Of a DNA stretch of 64,000 bases, positions 28,468 through 37,151 are shown piece after piece. This DNA comes from Chryseobacterium sp. Tr-659. GTDB lineage: Bacteria > Bacteroidota > Bacteroidia > Flavobacteriales > Weeksellaceae. Within the stretch, counting starts at the first letter, position 1, and each line of letters opens with the position of its first letter. Position numbers and translations under genes: made by a program. Location of the stretch: contig NZ_VWWP01000003.1 in assembly GCF_011752975.1 (NCBI RefSeq), positions 1-64,000 of the forward strand, in the 5' to 3' direction. The notes beneath the pieces are model-generated. The model searched no databases, was not told the origin of the DNA, and worked only from the letters and a program-made list of their open reading frames with translations.

Positions 28468-29440
28468 GGATGTTTTTATTAGTTTTTTTATTGACCATTG
28501 AAGGATATACAAAATAGTAGAATCCTATAATCGCAAGTGAGCCGAAAATAATGAGAAGATTCAGAAATAACGGCATCTTCAGAGCATGTCTTGTAACATA
28601 GCCTTCAATAATTCCGGCACAAATAGTAAAAGGAATTGTACTCAGAAATATTTTAAACGAATCTTTAAAACCTTTTTTAAAAGAATTAAACCTCGAAAAT
28701 GTTCTCGGAAATAAAATAGAGGCTCCCAGAATTAATCCGCACATGGCTTCTACCACCATAGCAAAAATCTCAAAAACCCCGTGAAGCCAGATTCCTCTTG
28801 CACTGTCTTTCAAAGCTCCGTAATCGTAGAAAAAATACTGAAAAGCTCCCAGCATTACACTATTGGAGAGCAGTGCAAATAAAGTTCCCACACCGCCTGC
28901 AATACCATAAATGTACAATTTTGCTCCCACCTGAATATTGTTAAAAATAATTCCGATGGTGCTTCCCCAGGTTGTACCGCTTCCGTATACGGCAACGGCA
29001 TTTCCTTTTTTAATGTTTTCTACCGTTTCATTAACGTACGCTTCCCCATTTGGGATCGCAACTGTCAAAAAACTTTTATCATAGATTGCGGAAAGCACTC
29101 CTATTGAGGTAAACAAAATAAAAAACAGAAAGGCGTACATCAAATACCTTCGATACTGGTATACCAGTAACGGAACTTCAGTTTTGAAAAAATAAACAAG
29201 CCGGTTCTCCTCCACTCTTTTTGTCTTGTAGATCTTTTGGAAAATCTGAGAAGACAGATGATTCAGATACACCGTTGTATTACTTTTAGGATAATAAGTC
29301 TGTGCAAAAGAAAGATCATTGATCAGGTTAATATATAACGAAGACAGGTCATCTGGATTTTTTTTAATTTTCCCTTGAATAACCTGTTCTATTCCCAACC
29401 ATTTTTCTTTATTTTGTTTAATGAAATAAACTTCTCTCAT
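28451..29440 (-). CDS. SpoIIM-like stage II sporulation protein M homolog
   Basis: A 329-residue polytopic membrane protein of the SpoIIM superfamily, which in non-sporulating bacteria is a regular member of MoxR/RDD clusters. An N-terminal soluble helical part (1-100) precedes about five membrane segments; the HGVFEIFAMVVEAMCGLILG stretch in the middle is the conserved SpoIIM signature (HGxxE). It is the first gene of the minus-strand cluster running through MoxR to DUF58, divergent from the RDD gene only 28 bases away. Role unknown outside sporulation, probably membrane remodelling. Confidence 0.85.
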   Translation of the reverse strand: MREVYFIKQNKEKWLGIEQVIQGKIKKNPDDLSSLYINLINDLSFAQTYYPKSNTTVYLNHLSSQIFQKIYKTKRVEENRLVYFFKTEVPLLVYQYRRYLMYAFLFFILFTSIGVLSAIYDKSFLTVAIPNGEAYVNETVENIKKGNAVAVYGSGTTWGSTIGIIFNNIQVGAKLYIYGIAGGVGTLFALLSNSVMLGAFQYFFYDYGALKDSARGIWLHGVFEIFAMVVEAMCGLILGASILFPRTFSRFNSFKKGFKDSFKIFLSTIPFTICAGIIEGYVTRHALKMPLFLNLLIIFGSLAIIGFYYFVYPSMVNKKTNKNIHDTIL

Positions 29441-29468
29441 AATTGTAAAGGCTAAAATAATAAAAATT

Positions 29469-30218
29469 ATGTCTCAAATTGCGATAAATACCTCACAAAA
29501 TGTAAATATTAGCTTTAATATTGCCGGTGTAGGAGAAAGAATGCTTGCATTCATTATTGATCTCCTGATAAGGGTAGCTTATGTTGTTATTATACTTTAT
29601 CTGTTCTTTAACATTTTTGATTTGGGGTATCTGTTAAACGGCCTCGATGAATGGTCCGTAATGGCCGTGTATATTATCCTGACGTTTCCTACTTATATCT
29701 ATCCTCTTGTATTTGAAAGTTTAATGGAAGGACAAACACCAGGAAAAAAACTTATGAAGATCAGGGTTGTGAAAATTGACGGATACCAGGCCGGCTTTGG
29801 AGACTACCTGATCCGTTGGGTATTTAGAATTGTAGATGTTTCTTTTGCCGGAGTAATTGGACTGATCTCAATGATTGTTTCTAAAAACAACCAACGCCTG
29901 GGAGATATTGCTTCCGGAACAGCTGTTATTTCACTAAAAAATAATATTAACATCTCTCATACCATTTTAGAAAATATCCATGAAGATTATATCCCTTCAT
30001 TTCCTCAGGTTATTGCTTTAAGCGATAATGACATGAGAATCATTAAGGATAATTACACAAAGGCTGTAAGAGCAGACGACCGCCAGATTATCAGTAAACT
30101 TTCCGATAAAATTAAAAGCATTCTAAAATTGGAGATAGATCCCACCAAAATGACGGAAAGACAATTTATTGGTATTATTATTAAAGATTACAATTACTAT
30201 ACGGGAAAGGATAATTAA
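29469..30218 (+). CDS. RDD family membrane protein
   Basis: A 249-residue membrane protein with the RDD fold: GVGERMLAFIIDLLIR carries the conserved R and D, and ESLMEGQTPGKKLMKIRVV and YLIRWVFRIVD complete the family core. It has about four membrane segments in residues 20-140 and a cytoplasmic helical tail (180-249). RDD proteins commonly pair with SpoIIM and MoxR genes; here it is divergent from the SpoIIM-like gene, with 28 bases between the two ATGs, so regulatory sequences must overlap. Function unknown. Confidence 0.9.
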   Translation: MSQIAINTSQNVNISFNIAGVGERMLAFIIDLLIRVAYVVIILYLFFNIFDLGYLLNGLDEWSVMAVYIILTFPTYIYPLVFESLMEGQTPGKKLMKIRVVKIDGYQAGFGDYLIRWVFRIVDVSFAGVIGLISMIVSKNNQRLGDIASGTAVISLKNNINISHTILENIHEDYIPSFPQVIALSDNDMRIIKDNYTKAVRADDRQIISKLSDKIKSILKLEIDPTKMTERQFIGIIIKDYNYYTGKDN

Positions 30219-30324
30219 AACCCAACTCTCTTAAAAAGCAGAAGATTAATTGGTACTACGATCATTTCTTATTCATCAATAAACATAATTTTCCGTATCT
30301 TTAATAACAGTAAAGTTATAAACT

Positions 30325-30615
30325 ATGAAATTTGAAAACAATAAATCCGGAAATGGTGGAGTTCTTACTCTAAATAATGAAATCAAAGAAATAGGAAGAC
30401 TTACCTATACTATCTTTCCTGAAGATCACAAACTGATTATTTCTTTCGTACTTGTACATCCTGAGTTTGAAGGCAGAGGTATGGGAAAATATTTAGTAGA
30501 AGAAGCCATCAGATTTGCAAGGGAAAATAACTGGAATGTTTATCCACATTGCTCATATGCAAGATCTGTGATGATGAGAATGAATGATGTAGATGATATC
30601 TTTTTAAAAAATTAA
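30325..30615 (+). CDS. Small GNAT-related acetyltransferase
   Basis: A 96-residue protein of the short GCN5-related group (YjdJ-type). The acetyl-CoA loop is EGRGMG at residues 49-54, and YPHCSYAR near the C-terminus matches the conserved Cys-containing end of the family. It lacks the N-terminal strands of full GNATs, which is normal for this subfamily. Its substrate is unknown. It ends convergently with the glycosyltransferase gene, overlapping it by 12 bases. Confidence 0.88.
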   Translation: MKFENNKSGNGGVLTLNNEIKEIGRLTYTIFPEDHKLIISFVLVHPEFEGRGMGKYLVEEAIRFARENNWNVYPHCSYARSVMMRMNDVDDIFLKN

Positions 30616-31575
30616 AACCTCGTTCAGTAAAATTTCTTCAATATCATCAGGATAATCCACTTTCAGATGATGATCCGAAGCAACCCATTCCATAATTTCC
30701 TGCAGATTTAATACTTTAGAATTGGGAATACCCATTTTATCCAGAGCACAGGCATTGCATTCCTGTTCATACTGATTGTGGATAGGAATCACGAATAATT
30801 TTTTATCCATAAACAATGCTTCTGCAGGAGTTTCAAAACCGGCGTTGCATAAAATTCCTTCACAGCCTTCAAAGTATTTCAGATACTGGCTCTCATCGAT
30901 CGGGAAAACTTCAACGTTTTTTACTTTAACCTGTACTTTACTGTATTTTGAAAATACTTTCCATTCCACAGGAATTTTTCTCAAAACTTTAATAATATTT
31001 TCATCTGCAAAGCTGGGAAGATAAACCATATAATATCCCTTTTTATAAGGATTAAGGTTTCTTATTTTCTTTCTGATGACCGGTTTTTTAATCTGGGGGT
31101 GATAATTTTCAAAATGAAAGCCTATCTTTCTTTCACTAGGAACATAGTATTTTAGAATCAATTCACCCAGAAAATCCTTTTTCTGAGGTTTAGGTGTTTC
31201 TTTAAAACTCATTGATGCCTGGTGACTGAGTTCTATCATAGGCAGCTTTTTAAGTTTAGAAGCCCAGCCTGTTAATGGCTCATAATCATTAATGATCAGA
31301 TCATAATGGGATAGTTCTAAATCCTTTATCGTTTTTACAGCTTCAAAGAATTTATTATCAGTAAATGTTTTTCGGTAGGATAAACCGCCTGTTTTGTTAT
31401 AAAGGAGGGAAATACCTCTATGTTGGAAATTAATGTCAAAATCAGCCTTTAATTGAGACTGATGACCACTGATCAGGGTATCTACCGATGCATATTTTTT
31501 GAGAATGGGAATAATTTCCTGTGCTCTGGCCATATGTCCGTTACCAGTGCCCTGGAATGCGTACAGAATCTTCAT
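30604..31575 (-). CDS. Glycosyltransferase, MJ1255/VC2487 type
   Basis: A 323-residue GT-B-like glycosyltransferase. The N-terminal GTGNGHMARAQEI loop and the C-terminal donor-site segment NAGFETPAEALFMDKK followed by IPIHNQYEQECNA match UDP-glycosyltransferase-like proteins of the MJ1255/VC2487 family. It is soluble, with no membrane segment. It starts directly after the phosphoesterase stop (31576), forming a two-gene unit likely for an envelope lipid or polysaccharide. The sugar and acceptor cannot be told from sequence. Confidence 0.85.
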   Translation of the reverse strand: MKILYAFQGTGNGHMARAQEIIPILKKYASVDTLISGHQSQLKADFDINFQHRGISLLYNKTGGLSYRKTFTDNKFFEAVKTIKDLELSHYDLIINDYEPLTGWASKLKKLPMIELSHQASMSFKETPKPQKKDFLGELILKYYVPSERKIGFHFENYHPQIKKPVIRKKIRNLNPYKKGYYMVYLPSFADENIIKVLRKIPVEWKVFSKYSKVQVKVKNVEVFPIDESQYLKYFEGCEGILCNAGFETPAEALFMDKKLFVIPIHNQYEQECNACALDKMGIPNSKVLNLQEIMEWVASDHHLKVDYPDDIEEILLNEVLIF

Positions 31576-32400
31576 TTAGGAAAAATTGGTTACGATTTTT
31601 AAGAGAGCAGAACTATCCATCTCCTGGATCTCTTCTACTTCGTCATCTTTCAACAGGTGTTTATGTTCATCATAATAGAAAATTTTCCACTCTTTATCAT
31701 GATATTCCAAAGCAGAAAGATTTTCGATCCAGTCTCCTGAATTCAGGTAGGTGCAGGATCCTTTTTTATTTACAACTTCACGAATCTGCGGCTGGTGGAT
31801 ATGCCCGCAAACTACATAGTCATATTGGTTATCAATAGCCAGTTCAGAAGCTGTAAGCTCAAAATCGCCGATATATTTCACCGCTTTTTTCACATTGTTT
31901 TTGATTTTTTTTGAAAATGAATATTTCTCTTTACCCATTTTTTCCAAGAACCAATTTACAACATTATTGATAATAATTAACAGATCATAACCTTTTCCTC
32001 CAAGTTTGGCGATCCACTTGGAATGCTGGACGGATGCATCGAAAACATCACCGTGAAATATCCAGGTTTTCTTCTGATCAATATTCAGGCAGATTTTATT
32101 ACAGACTTTAAGTTTTCCAAGTTCAAAGTCCGTAAACTTACGGAACATTTCATCATGATTTCCTGTAATATAATAGACATCTGTGTTTTTGGTAGCAAAT
32201 GAAAGAATCTTTCTGATTACTTTCAAATGAGGTTTAGGGAAGTAAGACTTTTTAAACTGCCAAATATCAATAATATCACCGTTTAAAACTAAAGTTTTAG
32301 GCTGGATAGAATTGAGATATCTCAACAATTCTTTAGCCTTACATCCATAAGTTCCCAAATGAACATCCGATATAACAACTAATTCAACGTTTCTTTTCAT
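31576..32400 (-). CDS. LpxH-like metallophosphoesterase
   Basis: Calcineurin-like phosphoesterase, about 274 residues from the ATG at 32400 (MKRNVELVV). The frame opens four codons earlier with TTG, which is less likely. All metal-site motifs are visible: DVHLG, GDIIDIW, GNHDE, HGDVFD and GHIHQPQ. It resembles UDP-2,3-diacylglucosamine pyrophosphatase relatives acting in lipid A synthesis, but true LpxH identity is not proved. It is directly followed by the glycosyltransferase gene with no gap, suggesting a common envelope-lipid role. Confidence 0.87.
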   Translation of the reverse strand: MKRNVELVVISDVHLGTYGCKAKELLRYLNSIQPKTLVLNGDIIDIWQFKKSYFPKPHLKVIRKILSFATKNTDVYYITGNHDEMFRKFTDFELGKLKVCNKICLNIDQKKTWIFHGDVFDASVQHSKWIAKLGGKGYDLLIIINNVVNWFLEKMGKEKYSFSKKIKNNVKKAVKYIGDFELTASELAIDNQYDYVVCGHIHQPQIREVVNKKGSCTYLNSGDWIENLSALEYHDKEWKIFYYDEHKHLLKDDEVEEIQEMDSSALLKIVTNFS

Positions 32401-32457
32401 AGTTTTATACAAAGAAACTAATTGAAAATTAACTGTATATGAATGCTATATTATTTT

Positions 32458-33198
32458 TTATAGAGCGTTCATCAGCTCTTCTGTGATTTCCATGTTGTGA
32501 TACACGTTCTGAACATCATCATCCTCCTCGAAACGTTCAAGCATTTTCATATTGGCCTTGAACTGCTCTGCGTTTACTTCTTTTGTATTGTTTGGAATTC
32601 TTTGAAGTTCTGCACTTTTCGCTTCAATTTTCAGTTCATCCAATTTATGGGATAAAGAACCAAAATCTTCAAAAGCAGTGGTAATCATTACCTCATCCTC
32701 GTCTTTTTCTACGTCTTCGGCACCTCCGTCAATCATTTCCATTTCGAAATCATCCCAATCCATTTTGATCTGAGCCAGATCGATTGTGAAAATTCCTTTC
32801 CTGTCAAAGATAAATGCAAGCTCACCATTTTTACCCAGATTACCGTCAAACTTATTGAAAACAGCTCTTACATTGGCTACAGTTCTTGTTGTATTGTTTG
32901 TTGTACACTCTACAAAGAAAGCAACACCACCCTGTCCATATCCTTCGTATGTGATCTCTTCATAGTTTTCTGCGTCCGCACCACTTGCTTTCTTAATAGC
33001 TCTTTCTACGTTATCCTTAGGCATGTTTGCCCCTTTCGCGTTTTGGATACATCTTCTAAGCGCCGGGTTAGATTCAGGATCTGTTCCACCTGCTTTTACA
33101 GCTAACGCAATATCTTTACCTATTTTGGAGAATGTTTTGGCCATCTTATCCCATCTGGCCATTTTAGAAGCTTTTCTATATTCAAATGCTCTTCCCAT
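32458..33198 (-). CDS. YebC/PmpR family translation/transcription factor
   Basis: A 246-residue member of the YebC family, recently linked to relieving ribosome stalling and earlier to DNA binding. Recognised by KMAKTFSKIGKDIALAVKAGG, GANMPKDNVERAIKKASG and YEGYGQGGVAFFVECTTNNTTRT. It has an acidic middle domain (GGAEDVEKDEDEVMI). The start MGRAFEYRKASKMARW is the classic YebC N-terminus. It is a single-gene unit downstream of the OmpA gene. Confidence 0.95.
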   Translation of the reverse strand: MGRAFEYRKASKMARWDKMAKTFSKIGKDIALAVKAGGTDPESNPALRRCIQNAKGANMPKDNVERAIKKASGADAENYEEITYEGYGQGGVAFFVECTTNNTTRTVANVRAVFNKFDGNLGKNGELAFIFDRKGIFTIDLAQIKMDWDDFEMEMIDGGAEDVEKDEDEVMITTAFEDFGSLSHKLDELKIEAKSAELQRIPNNTKEVNAEQFKANMKMLERFEEDDDVQNVYHNMEITEELMNAL

Positions 33199-33237
33199 TT
33201 TAATTTTTAATTTTCAACAAAATTACTTAAAAGTCAA

Positions 33238-33272
33238 CAAAAAAAAAATACCTCCAAAAGATTGGAGGTATT
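33238..33272 (-). terminator. Terminator of the OmpA-family gene
   Basis: AATACCTCCAA (33247-33257) pairs with TTGGAGGTATT (33262-33272). On the minus strand a run of ten T-rich bases follows (33246-33238). It lies 20 bases after the OmpA stop. Confidence 0.9.
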
Positions 33273-33291
33273 CATTATTTAGAAAAATTAA

Positions 33292-34806
33292 TTATTTTTT
33301 CTTTTTAGCTGGAGCTTTTTTAGCCGGAGCTTTTTTAGCACCTTTCTTAACAGCTTTTTTAGCTGGTTTAGCTACAGTTAAGTCATTTTTCTTGTAAGTA
33401 TCCCACTCAGCACCTGAGATCGCTCTTACGATAACTTTTCTGTCTTCTTGTCTTTCAGCATCAGAAGCAGTTGCAGGAACTTTAGCTTCCTGAGAACCGA
33501 TACCGATAGACTTCAATACTGCAGGGTTAACTCCTCTAGCTTCTAAAGCAGCAACTACAGAAGCAGCTCTTTCTCTAGAAAGTTTCAAGTTATAAGCAGC
33601 AGCACCTTTAGCATCTGTCATACCTACTACTACGAAGTTTTCAGCAGCAGCTTCTTTGATGATCTTAGCAGCGTTATCTAACTTACCGCTAGACTGAGGT
33701 CTGATTGTAGCTTTGTTGAAGTCGAATAGAATATCTTTCAACTCTTTAGTTACAACAACAGAAGTTGGTTCAGCTGGCTTAGGACATCCGTTGTATTCTG
33801 GAAGACCTGGAACAGTAGGACAAGCATCATCTTTATCTAGGATACCGTCACCGTCTGTATCTGGCCAAGGACAACCGTTGTTTTCAGCAGGACCTGCTAC
33901 TGTAGGACAAGCGTCATCTTTATCGATTACACCGTCACCGTCTGTATCTGGCCAAGGACAACCGTTGTTTTCAACTGGACCAGCTACGTCTGGACATTGA
34001 TCGTCTTTATCTGGAACTCCATCACCGTCTGTATCAGGACATCCTTGGAATTCTGGTAAACCTGGTGTATCTGGACAAAGGTCATCTTTATCTAGGATAC
34101 CATCCTTATCTCTATCTCTGTTTCCGAATCTGAATAAGATGGAAGCAGAAGCTTGCCAGAAGTTAGCAACTGTAGATTTATCACCTGGAGTTGATACATA
34201 ATCTCCCTGAATACCAAGACCGAAGTTTTTAGTTACCCAGAAGTTAGCACCAGCACCTGTAGCTACAGTAAAGTGGTTAGCTTTACCGTTTTCGTTACCA
34301 TCCTTACCGTTTGGCACAACCTCGATAGGGTTACCGTTTGCGTCAACAGCAGTTCTAGGGAAAGTAAGTGCAGTATAATCGTGTCTTAGGTAGTTAGCAC
34401 CAACTCTTAAATATGGATCAAACCAAGATTCTTCGTTCCATAAAAGACCTGCAGCGTGAGCCTGGAAACCAAGACCTGTCATTAGGAAAAATTCTTTCCC
34501 CATGTTGAATCTTTTATTTTCAACATTTCCAACAGAAGTTTGCCAGTCAATTACTAAACCTTTACCAATGTTTCTAGCAACTGTTAGCTTCGACAAAGGA
34601 GGTGTAATAGAAAAGTTGTTCACATTGAACATACTTTTCGTCAAATTGTTAGCAGAGAACGTATTACTAAAACTACCTCTTGCTGCTACGTGGTTTTCAG
34701 CATGAGCACCAACCCCGATTAACCACGGATTGTTGGTAGTCTGCGCGAAAACAGTAGAGGCAACAGTAAGCGCCAATGCTGAAATTCCTAATTTTAGATT
34801 TTTCAT
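33292..34806 (-). CDS. OmpA-family protein with thrombospondin type-3 repeats and Lys/Ala tail
   Basis: A 504-residue outer-membrane protein: signal peptide (1-21, ending FAQ), an eight-strand-type barrel (about 22-228), calcium-binding type-3 repeats (231-343, repeated DTDGDGxxDKDDxCP), an OmpA peptidoglycan-binding domain (about 356-463, ILFDFNKATIRPQS, then LSRERAASVVAALEARG) and a basic tail 479-504 of KPAKKA/KAPAK repeats. The barrel and OmpA domains anchor the outer membrane to the wall. The tail after the OmpA domain is unusual. A promoter-like pair lies at 34836-34866 and a strong terminator follows, so it is probably abundant and monocistronic. Confidence 0.93.
   Translation of the reverse strand: MKNLKLGISALALTVASTVFAQTTNNPWLIGVGAHAENHVAARGSFSNTFSANNLTKSMFNVNNFSITPPLSKLTVARNIGKGLVIDWQTSVGNVENKRFNMGKEFFLMTGLGFQAHAAGLLWNEESWFDPYLRVGANYLRHDYTALTFPRTAVDANGNPIEVVPNGKDGNENGKANHFTVATGAGANFWVTKNFGLGIQGDYVSTPGDKSTVANFWQASASILFRFGNRDRDKDGILDKDDLCPDTPGLPEFQGCPDTDGDGVPDKDDQCPDVAGPVENNGCPWPDTDGDGVIDKDDACPTVAGPAENNGCPWPDTDGDGILDKDDACPTVPGLPEYNGCPKPAEPTSVVVTKELKDILFDFNKATIRPQSSGKLDNAAKIIKEAAAENFVVVGMTDAKGAAAYNLKLSRERAASVVAALEARGVNPAVLKSIGIGSQEAKVPATASDAERQEDRKVIVRAISGAEWDTYKKNDLTVAKPAKKAVKKGAKKAPAKKAPAKKKK
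33775..34035 (-). repeat. Three tandem 87-bp units encoding type-3 repeats
   Basis: Residues 258-344 of the OmpA protein are three successive 29-residue units (DTDGDGV...DKDD.CP..AGP.ENNGCPWP), nearly identical at the DNA level. This is a stretch that could recombine to change copy number. Confidence 0.85.
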
Positions 34807-34835
34807 AGAATTAAATGATTAAATAATTGATAATG

Positions 34836-34866
34836 CAAAATAAATATAATTTTTCTTTATATACAA
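34836..34866 (-). promoter_or_regulatory. Likely promoter of the OmpA-family gene
   Basis: On the minus strand TTG (34866-34864), 20 bases, then TTATTTTG (34843-34836), one mismatch from TAnnTTTG, about 30 bases before the ATG. Confidence 0.55.
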
Positions 34867-34883
34867 AGTTTTTCAAATGATTT

Positions 34884-35345
34884 TTAACTTTTCTTTAATA
34901 TTCTGTCCAGGTTTCGTTTATTTTCTCTATCTTTAATTGCTTCCCTTTTATCGAAAAGCTTTTTCCCTCTACCCAGCGCTATCAGCACCTTTGCTTTACC
35001 TCGATCAGTGATATATAATTTTAAAGGTATAATGGTATTTCCTGCATCCTTTAACTTTTTTTCAAGTTTTTGTAATTCTTTTTTGTGCAAGAGCAATTTC
35101 CGTTCCCTTTTTGTTTTATGATTGTAAAAAGTTCCCAATTTGTACTCATCAATCATCATGTTAATGATGTACAATTCCCCATCAATAAACTGACAGAACG
35201 ATTCTGTGATGGATGCTTTGGAAGAACGTAAAGATTTTATTTCTGTACCCGTCAAAACCATTCCGGCTTCGTATTCTTCAAGAATTTCATATTCAAAACG
35301 GGCTCTCCTATTTAATATATTAACTGTTTTCTCAATCTTCATCAT
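34884..35345 (-). CDS. smpB: SsrA-binding protein
   Basis: Binds tmRNA and brings it to stalled ribosomes in trans-translation. It has 153 residues, normal. Recognised by NRRARFEYEILEEYEAGMVLTGTEIKSLR, read as the SmpB core (EAGMVLTGTEIKSLR), by SFCQFIDGELYIINMMIDEY and by the basic C-terminal tail (LGRGKKLFDKREAIKDRENKR). Divergent from the ABC-F gene. No tmRNA gene is present in the window. Confidence 0.97.
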   Translation of the reverse strand: MMKIEKTVNILNRRARFEYEILEEYEAGMVLTGTEIKSLRSSKASITESFCQFIDGELYIINMMIDEYKLGTFYNHKTKRERKLLLHKKELQKLEKKLKDAGNTIIPLKLYITDRGKAKVLIALGRGKKLFDKREAIKDRENKRNLDRILKKS

Positions 35346-35435
35346 TTTAAAATTTCGTTAATGAAATATATAAAAAATACCATACATTTAAAAACTTGAC
35401 TATTATATTATTACAAAATACCCAAATTCTTTTCG

Positions 35436-35443
35436 TATTTTTG
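35436..35443 (+). promoter_or_regulatory. -7 element upstream of the ABC-F gene
   Basis: TATTTTTG matches TAnnTTTG and lies 20 bases before the ABC-F ATG. No TTG was found at the usual upstream spacing. Confidence 0.45.
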
Positions 35444-35463
35444 CGCCAAATTTACAAAACTAT

Positions 35464-37086
35464 ATGTTAACAGTATCTAACTTATCTTTACAATTCGGGA
35501 AAAGAGTTCTTTTTGACGAGGTAAATATTATGTTTACCAAAGGAAACTGCTACGGAATCATCGGAGCAAACGGTGCGGGAAAGTCTACATTCCTTAAAAT
35601 ATTAACAGGAAAGCAGGATCCTACAACAGGGCATGTATCTCTGGAACCGGGGAAAAGAATGTCAGTTTTGGAGCAGGATCACTTTGCTTATGATCAGTTT
35701 ACTGTTCTTGAAGCTGTTTTGAGAGGTAATAAGAAATTATTTGAGATAAAAGAGGAAATGGATGCGTTATACGCAAAAGAAGATTTCTCTGACGAAGACG
35801 GAATTAAAGCCGGTGAACTAGGTGTAATTTATGATGAAATGGGTGGATGGACTGCAGAATCTGATGCACAAACCATGCTTTCAAACGTAGGAATTACAGA
35901 CGATATGCACTGGCAGCTGATGGGGGAACTTGAGAACAAAGACAAAGTAAAAGTTCTTTTGGCTCAGGCACTTTTCGGTAATCCTGATGTATTGATTCTG
36001 GATGAGCCTACCAATGACCTTGATATTGATACTATCTCATGGCTGGAGGATTTCCTTGCAGATTATGAAAATACAGTGATCGTGGTATCTCACGACCGTC
36101 ACTTCCTAGATACAGTTTGTACTCACATCGGTGACTTAGACTATTCTAAGCTAAACCTTTATACGGGTAACTATTCATTCTGGTACCAGGCATCTCAATT
36201 AGCAACAAGACAAAGAGCTCAAGCTAATAAGAAAGCTGAAGAAAAGAAAAAAGAACTTCAGGACTTCATTGCTAGATTTAGTTCTAACGTTGCTAAAGCT
36301 AAACAAGCTACAGCAAGAAAGAAAATGATCGACAAATTAAATATTGACGACATTAAACCTTCTTCAAGAAGATATCCTGCGATTATTTTCGAAATGGAAA
36401 GAGAAGCGGGAGATCAGATCCTTGATGTAAAAGGTCTTGAAAAAACAAAAGACGGAGAATTATTATTCACTAACATCGACTTAAACCTTAAAAAGGGTGA
36501 TAAAGTAGCTGTACTTTCTAAAAACTCTTTAGCAATCACAGAATTTTTTGAAATTCTAGCTGGAAACGTTGAAGCAGATAAAGGAAGTGTTGCTTGGGGG
36601 GTTACAACAAACCAATCTCACATGCCATTAGATAATACTAATTTCTTCCAAGAGGATTTAAGCTTAGTTGATTGGCTAAGACAATTCACAAAAAATGATG
36701 AAGAGCGCCACGAAGAATTCGTAAGAGGATTCTTAGGAAGAATGCTTTTCTCTGGTGATGAAGCTTTAAAATCTTGTAAAGTACTTTCCGGAGGTGAAAA
36801 AATGAGATGTATGTTCAGCAGAATGATGCTTCAGAAAGCTAACGTTCTTTTATTAGATGAGCCTACTAACCACTTAGACCTTGAAAGTATCACAACTTTG
36901 AACAACTCATTGTCTAACTTCAAAGGAAATCTTTTATTAGCATCTCATGACCACGAAATGTTGTCTACGGTTTGTAACAGAATCATTGAATTGACTCCTA
37001 GCGGAATCATTGACAGAGAAATGACTTATGACGAATACCTTGCTGATAAAAAGGTAAAAGAATTAAGAGAAAAAATGTATTCTTAA
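35464..37086 (+). CDS. ABC-F family ATPase with one consensus and one degenerate ATP site
   Basis: Soluble twin-ATPase protein, 540 residues, of the ABC-F group that acts on ribosomes. NBD1 has Walker A GANGAGKST (34-42) and Walker B VLILDEPTN (176-184), but its signature position reads MGELENKDKV (153-162) instead of LSGGE. NBD2 is the reverse: its P-loop position reads VLSKNSLAIT (350-359) with no GKS/T, while the signature LSGGEKM (441-447) and Walker B VLLLDEPTN (461-469) are intact. In the folded protein this leaves one canonical site (Walker A1 plus signature 2) and one degenerate site. The interdomain linker is basic (about 245-290). It is a single-gene unit with a bidirectional terminator after it. 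Confidence 0.93.
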   Translation: MLTVSNLSLQFGKRVLFDEVNIMFTKGNCYGIIGANGAGKSTFLKILTGKQDPTTGHVSLEPGKRMSVLEQDHFAYDQFTVLEAVLRGNKKLFEIKEEMDALYAKEDFSDEDGIKAGELGVIYDEMGGWTAESDAQTMLSNVGITDDMHWQLMGELENKDKVKVLLAQALFGNPDVLILDEPTNDLDIDTISWLEDFLADYENTVIVVSHDRHFLDTVCTHIGDLDYSKLNLYTGNYSFWYQASQLATRQRAQANKKAEEKKKELQDFIARFSSNVAKAKQATARKKMIDKLNIDDIKPSSRRYPAIIFEMEREAGDQILDVKGLEKTKDGELLFTNIDLNLKKGDKVAVLSKNSLAITEFFEILAGNVEADKGSVAWGVTTNQSHMPLDNTNFFQEDLSLVDWLRQFTKNDEERHEEFVRGFLGRMLFSGDEALKSCKVLSGGEKMRCMFSRMMLQKANVLLLDEPTNHLDLESITTLNNSLSNFKGNLLLASHDHEMLSTVCNRIIELTPSGIIDREMTYDEYLADKKVKELREKMYS

Positions 37087-37104
37087 TCTATTGAAGATAA
37101 AAAT

Positions 37105-37132
37105 AAATAGCTGCTCGGCCGAGCAGCTATTT
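37105..37132. terminator. Bidirectional terminator after the ABC-F gene
   Basis: Perfect palindrome AAATAGCTGCTCGG / CCGAGCAGCTATTT with A and T runs at both ends. It ends the ABC-F gene on the plus strand and the T9SS-substrate gene on the minus strand. Confidence 0.9.
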
Positions 37133-37151
37133 TAATTTAAAAATTCATTGA

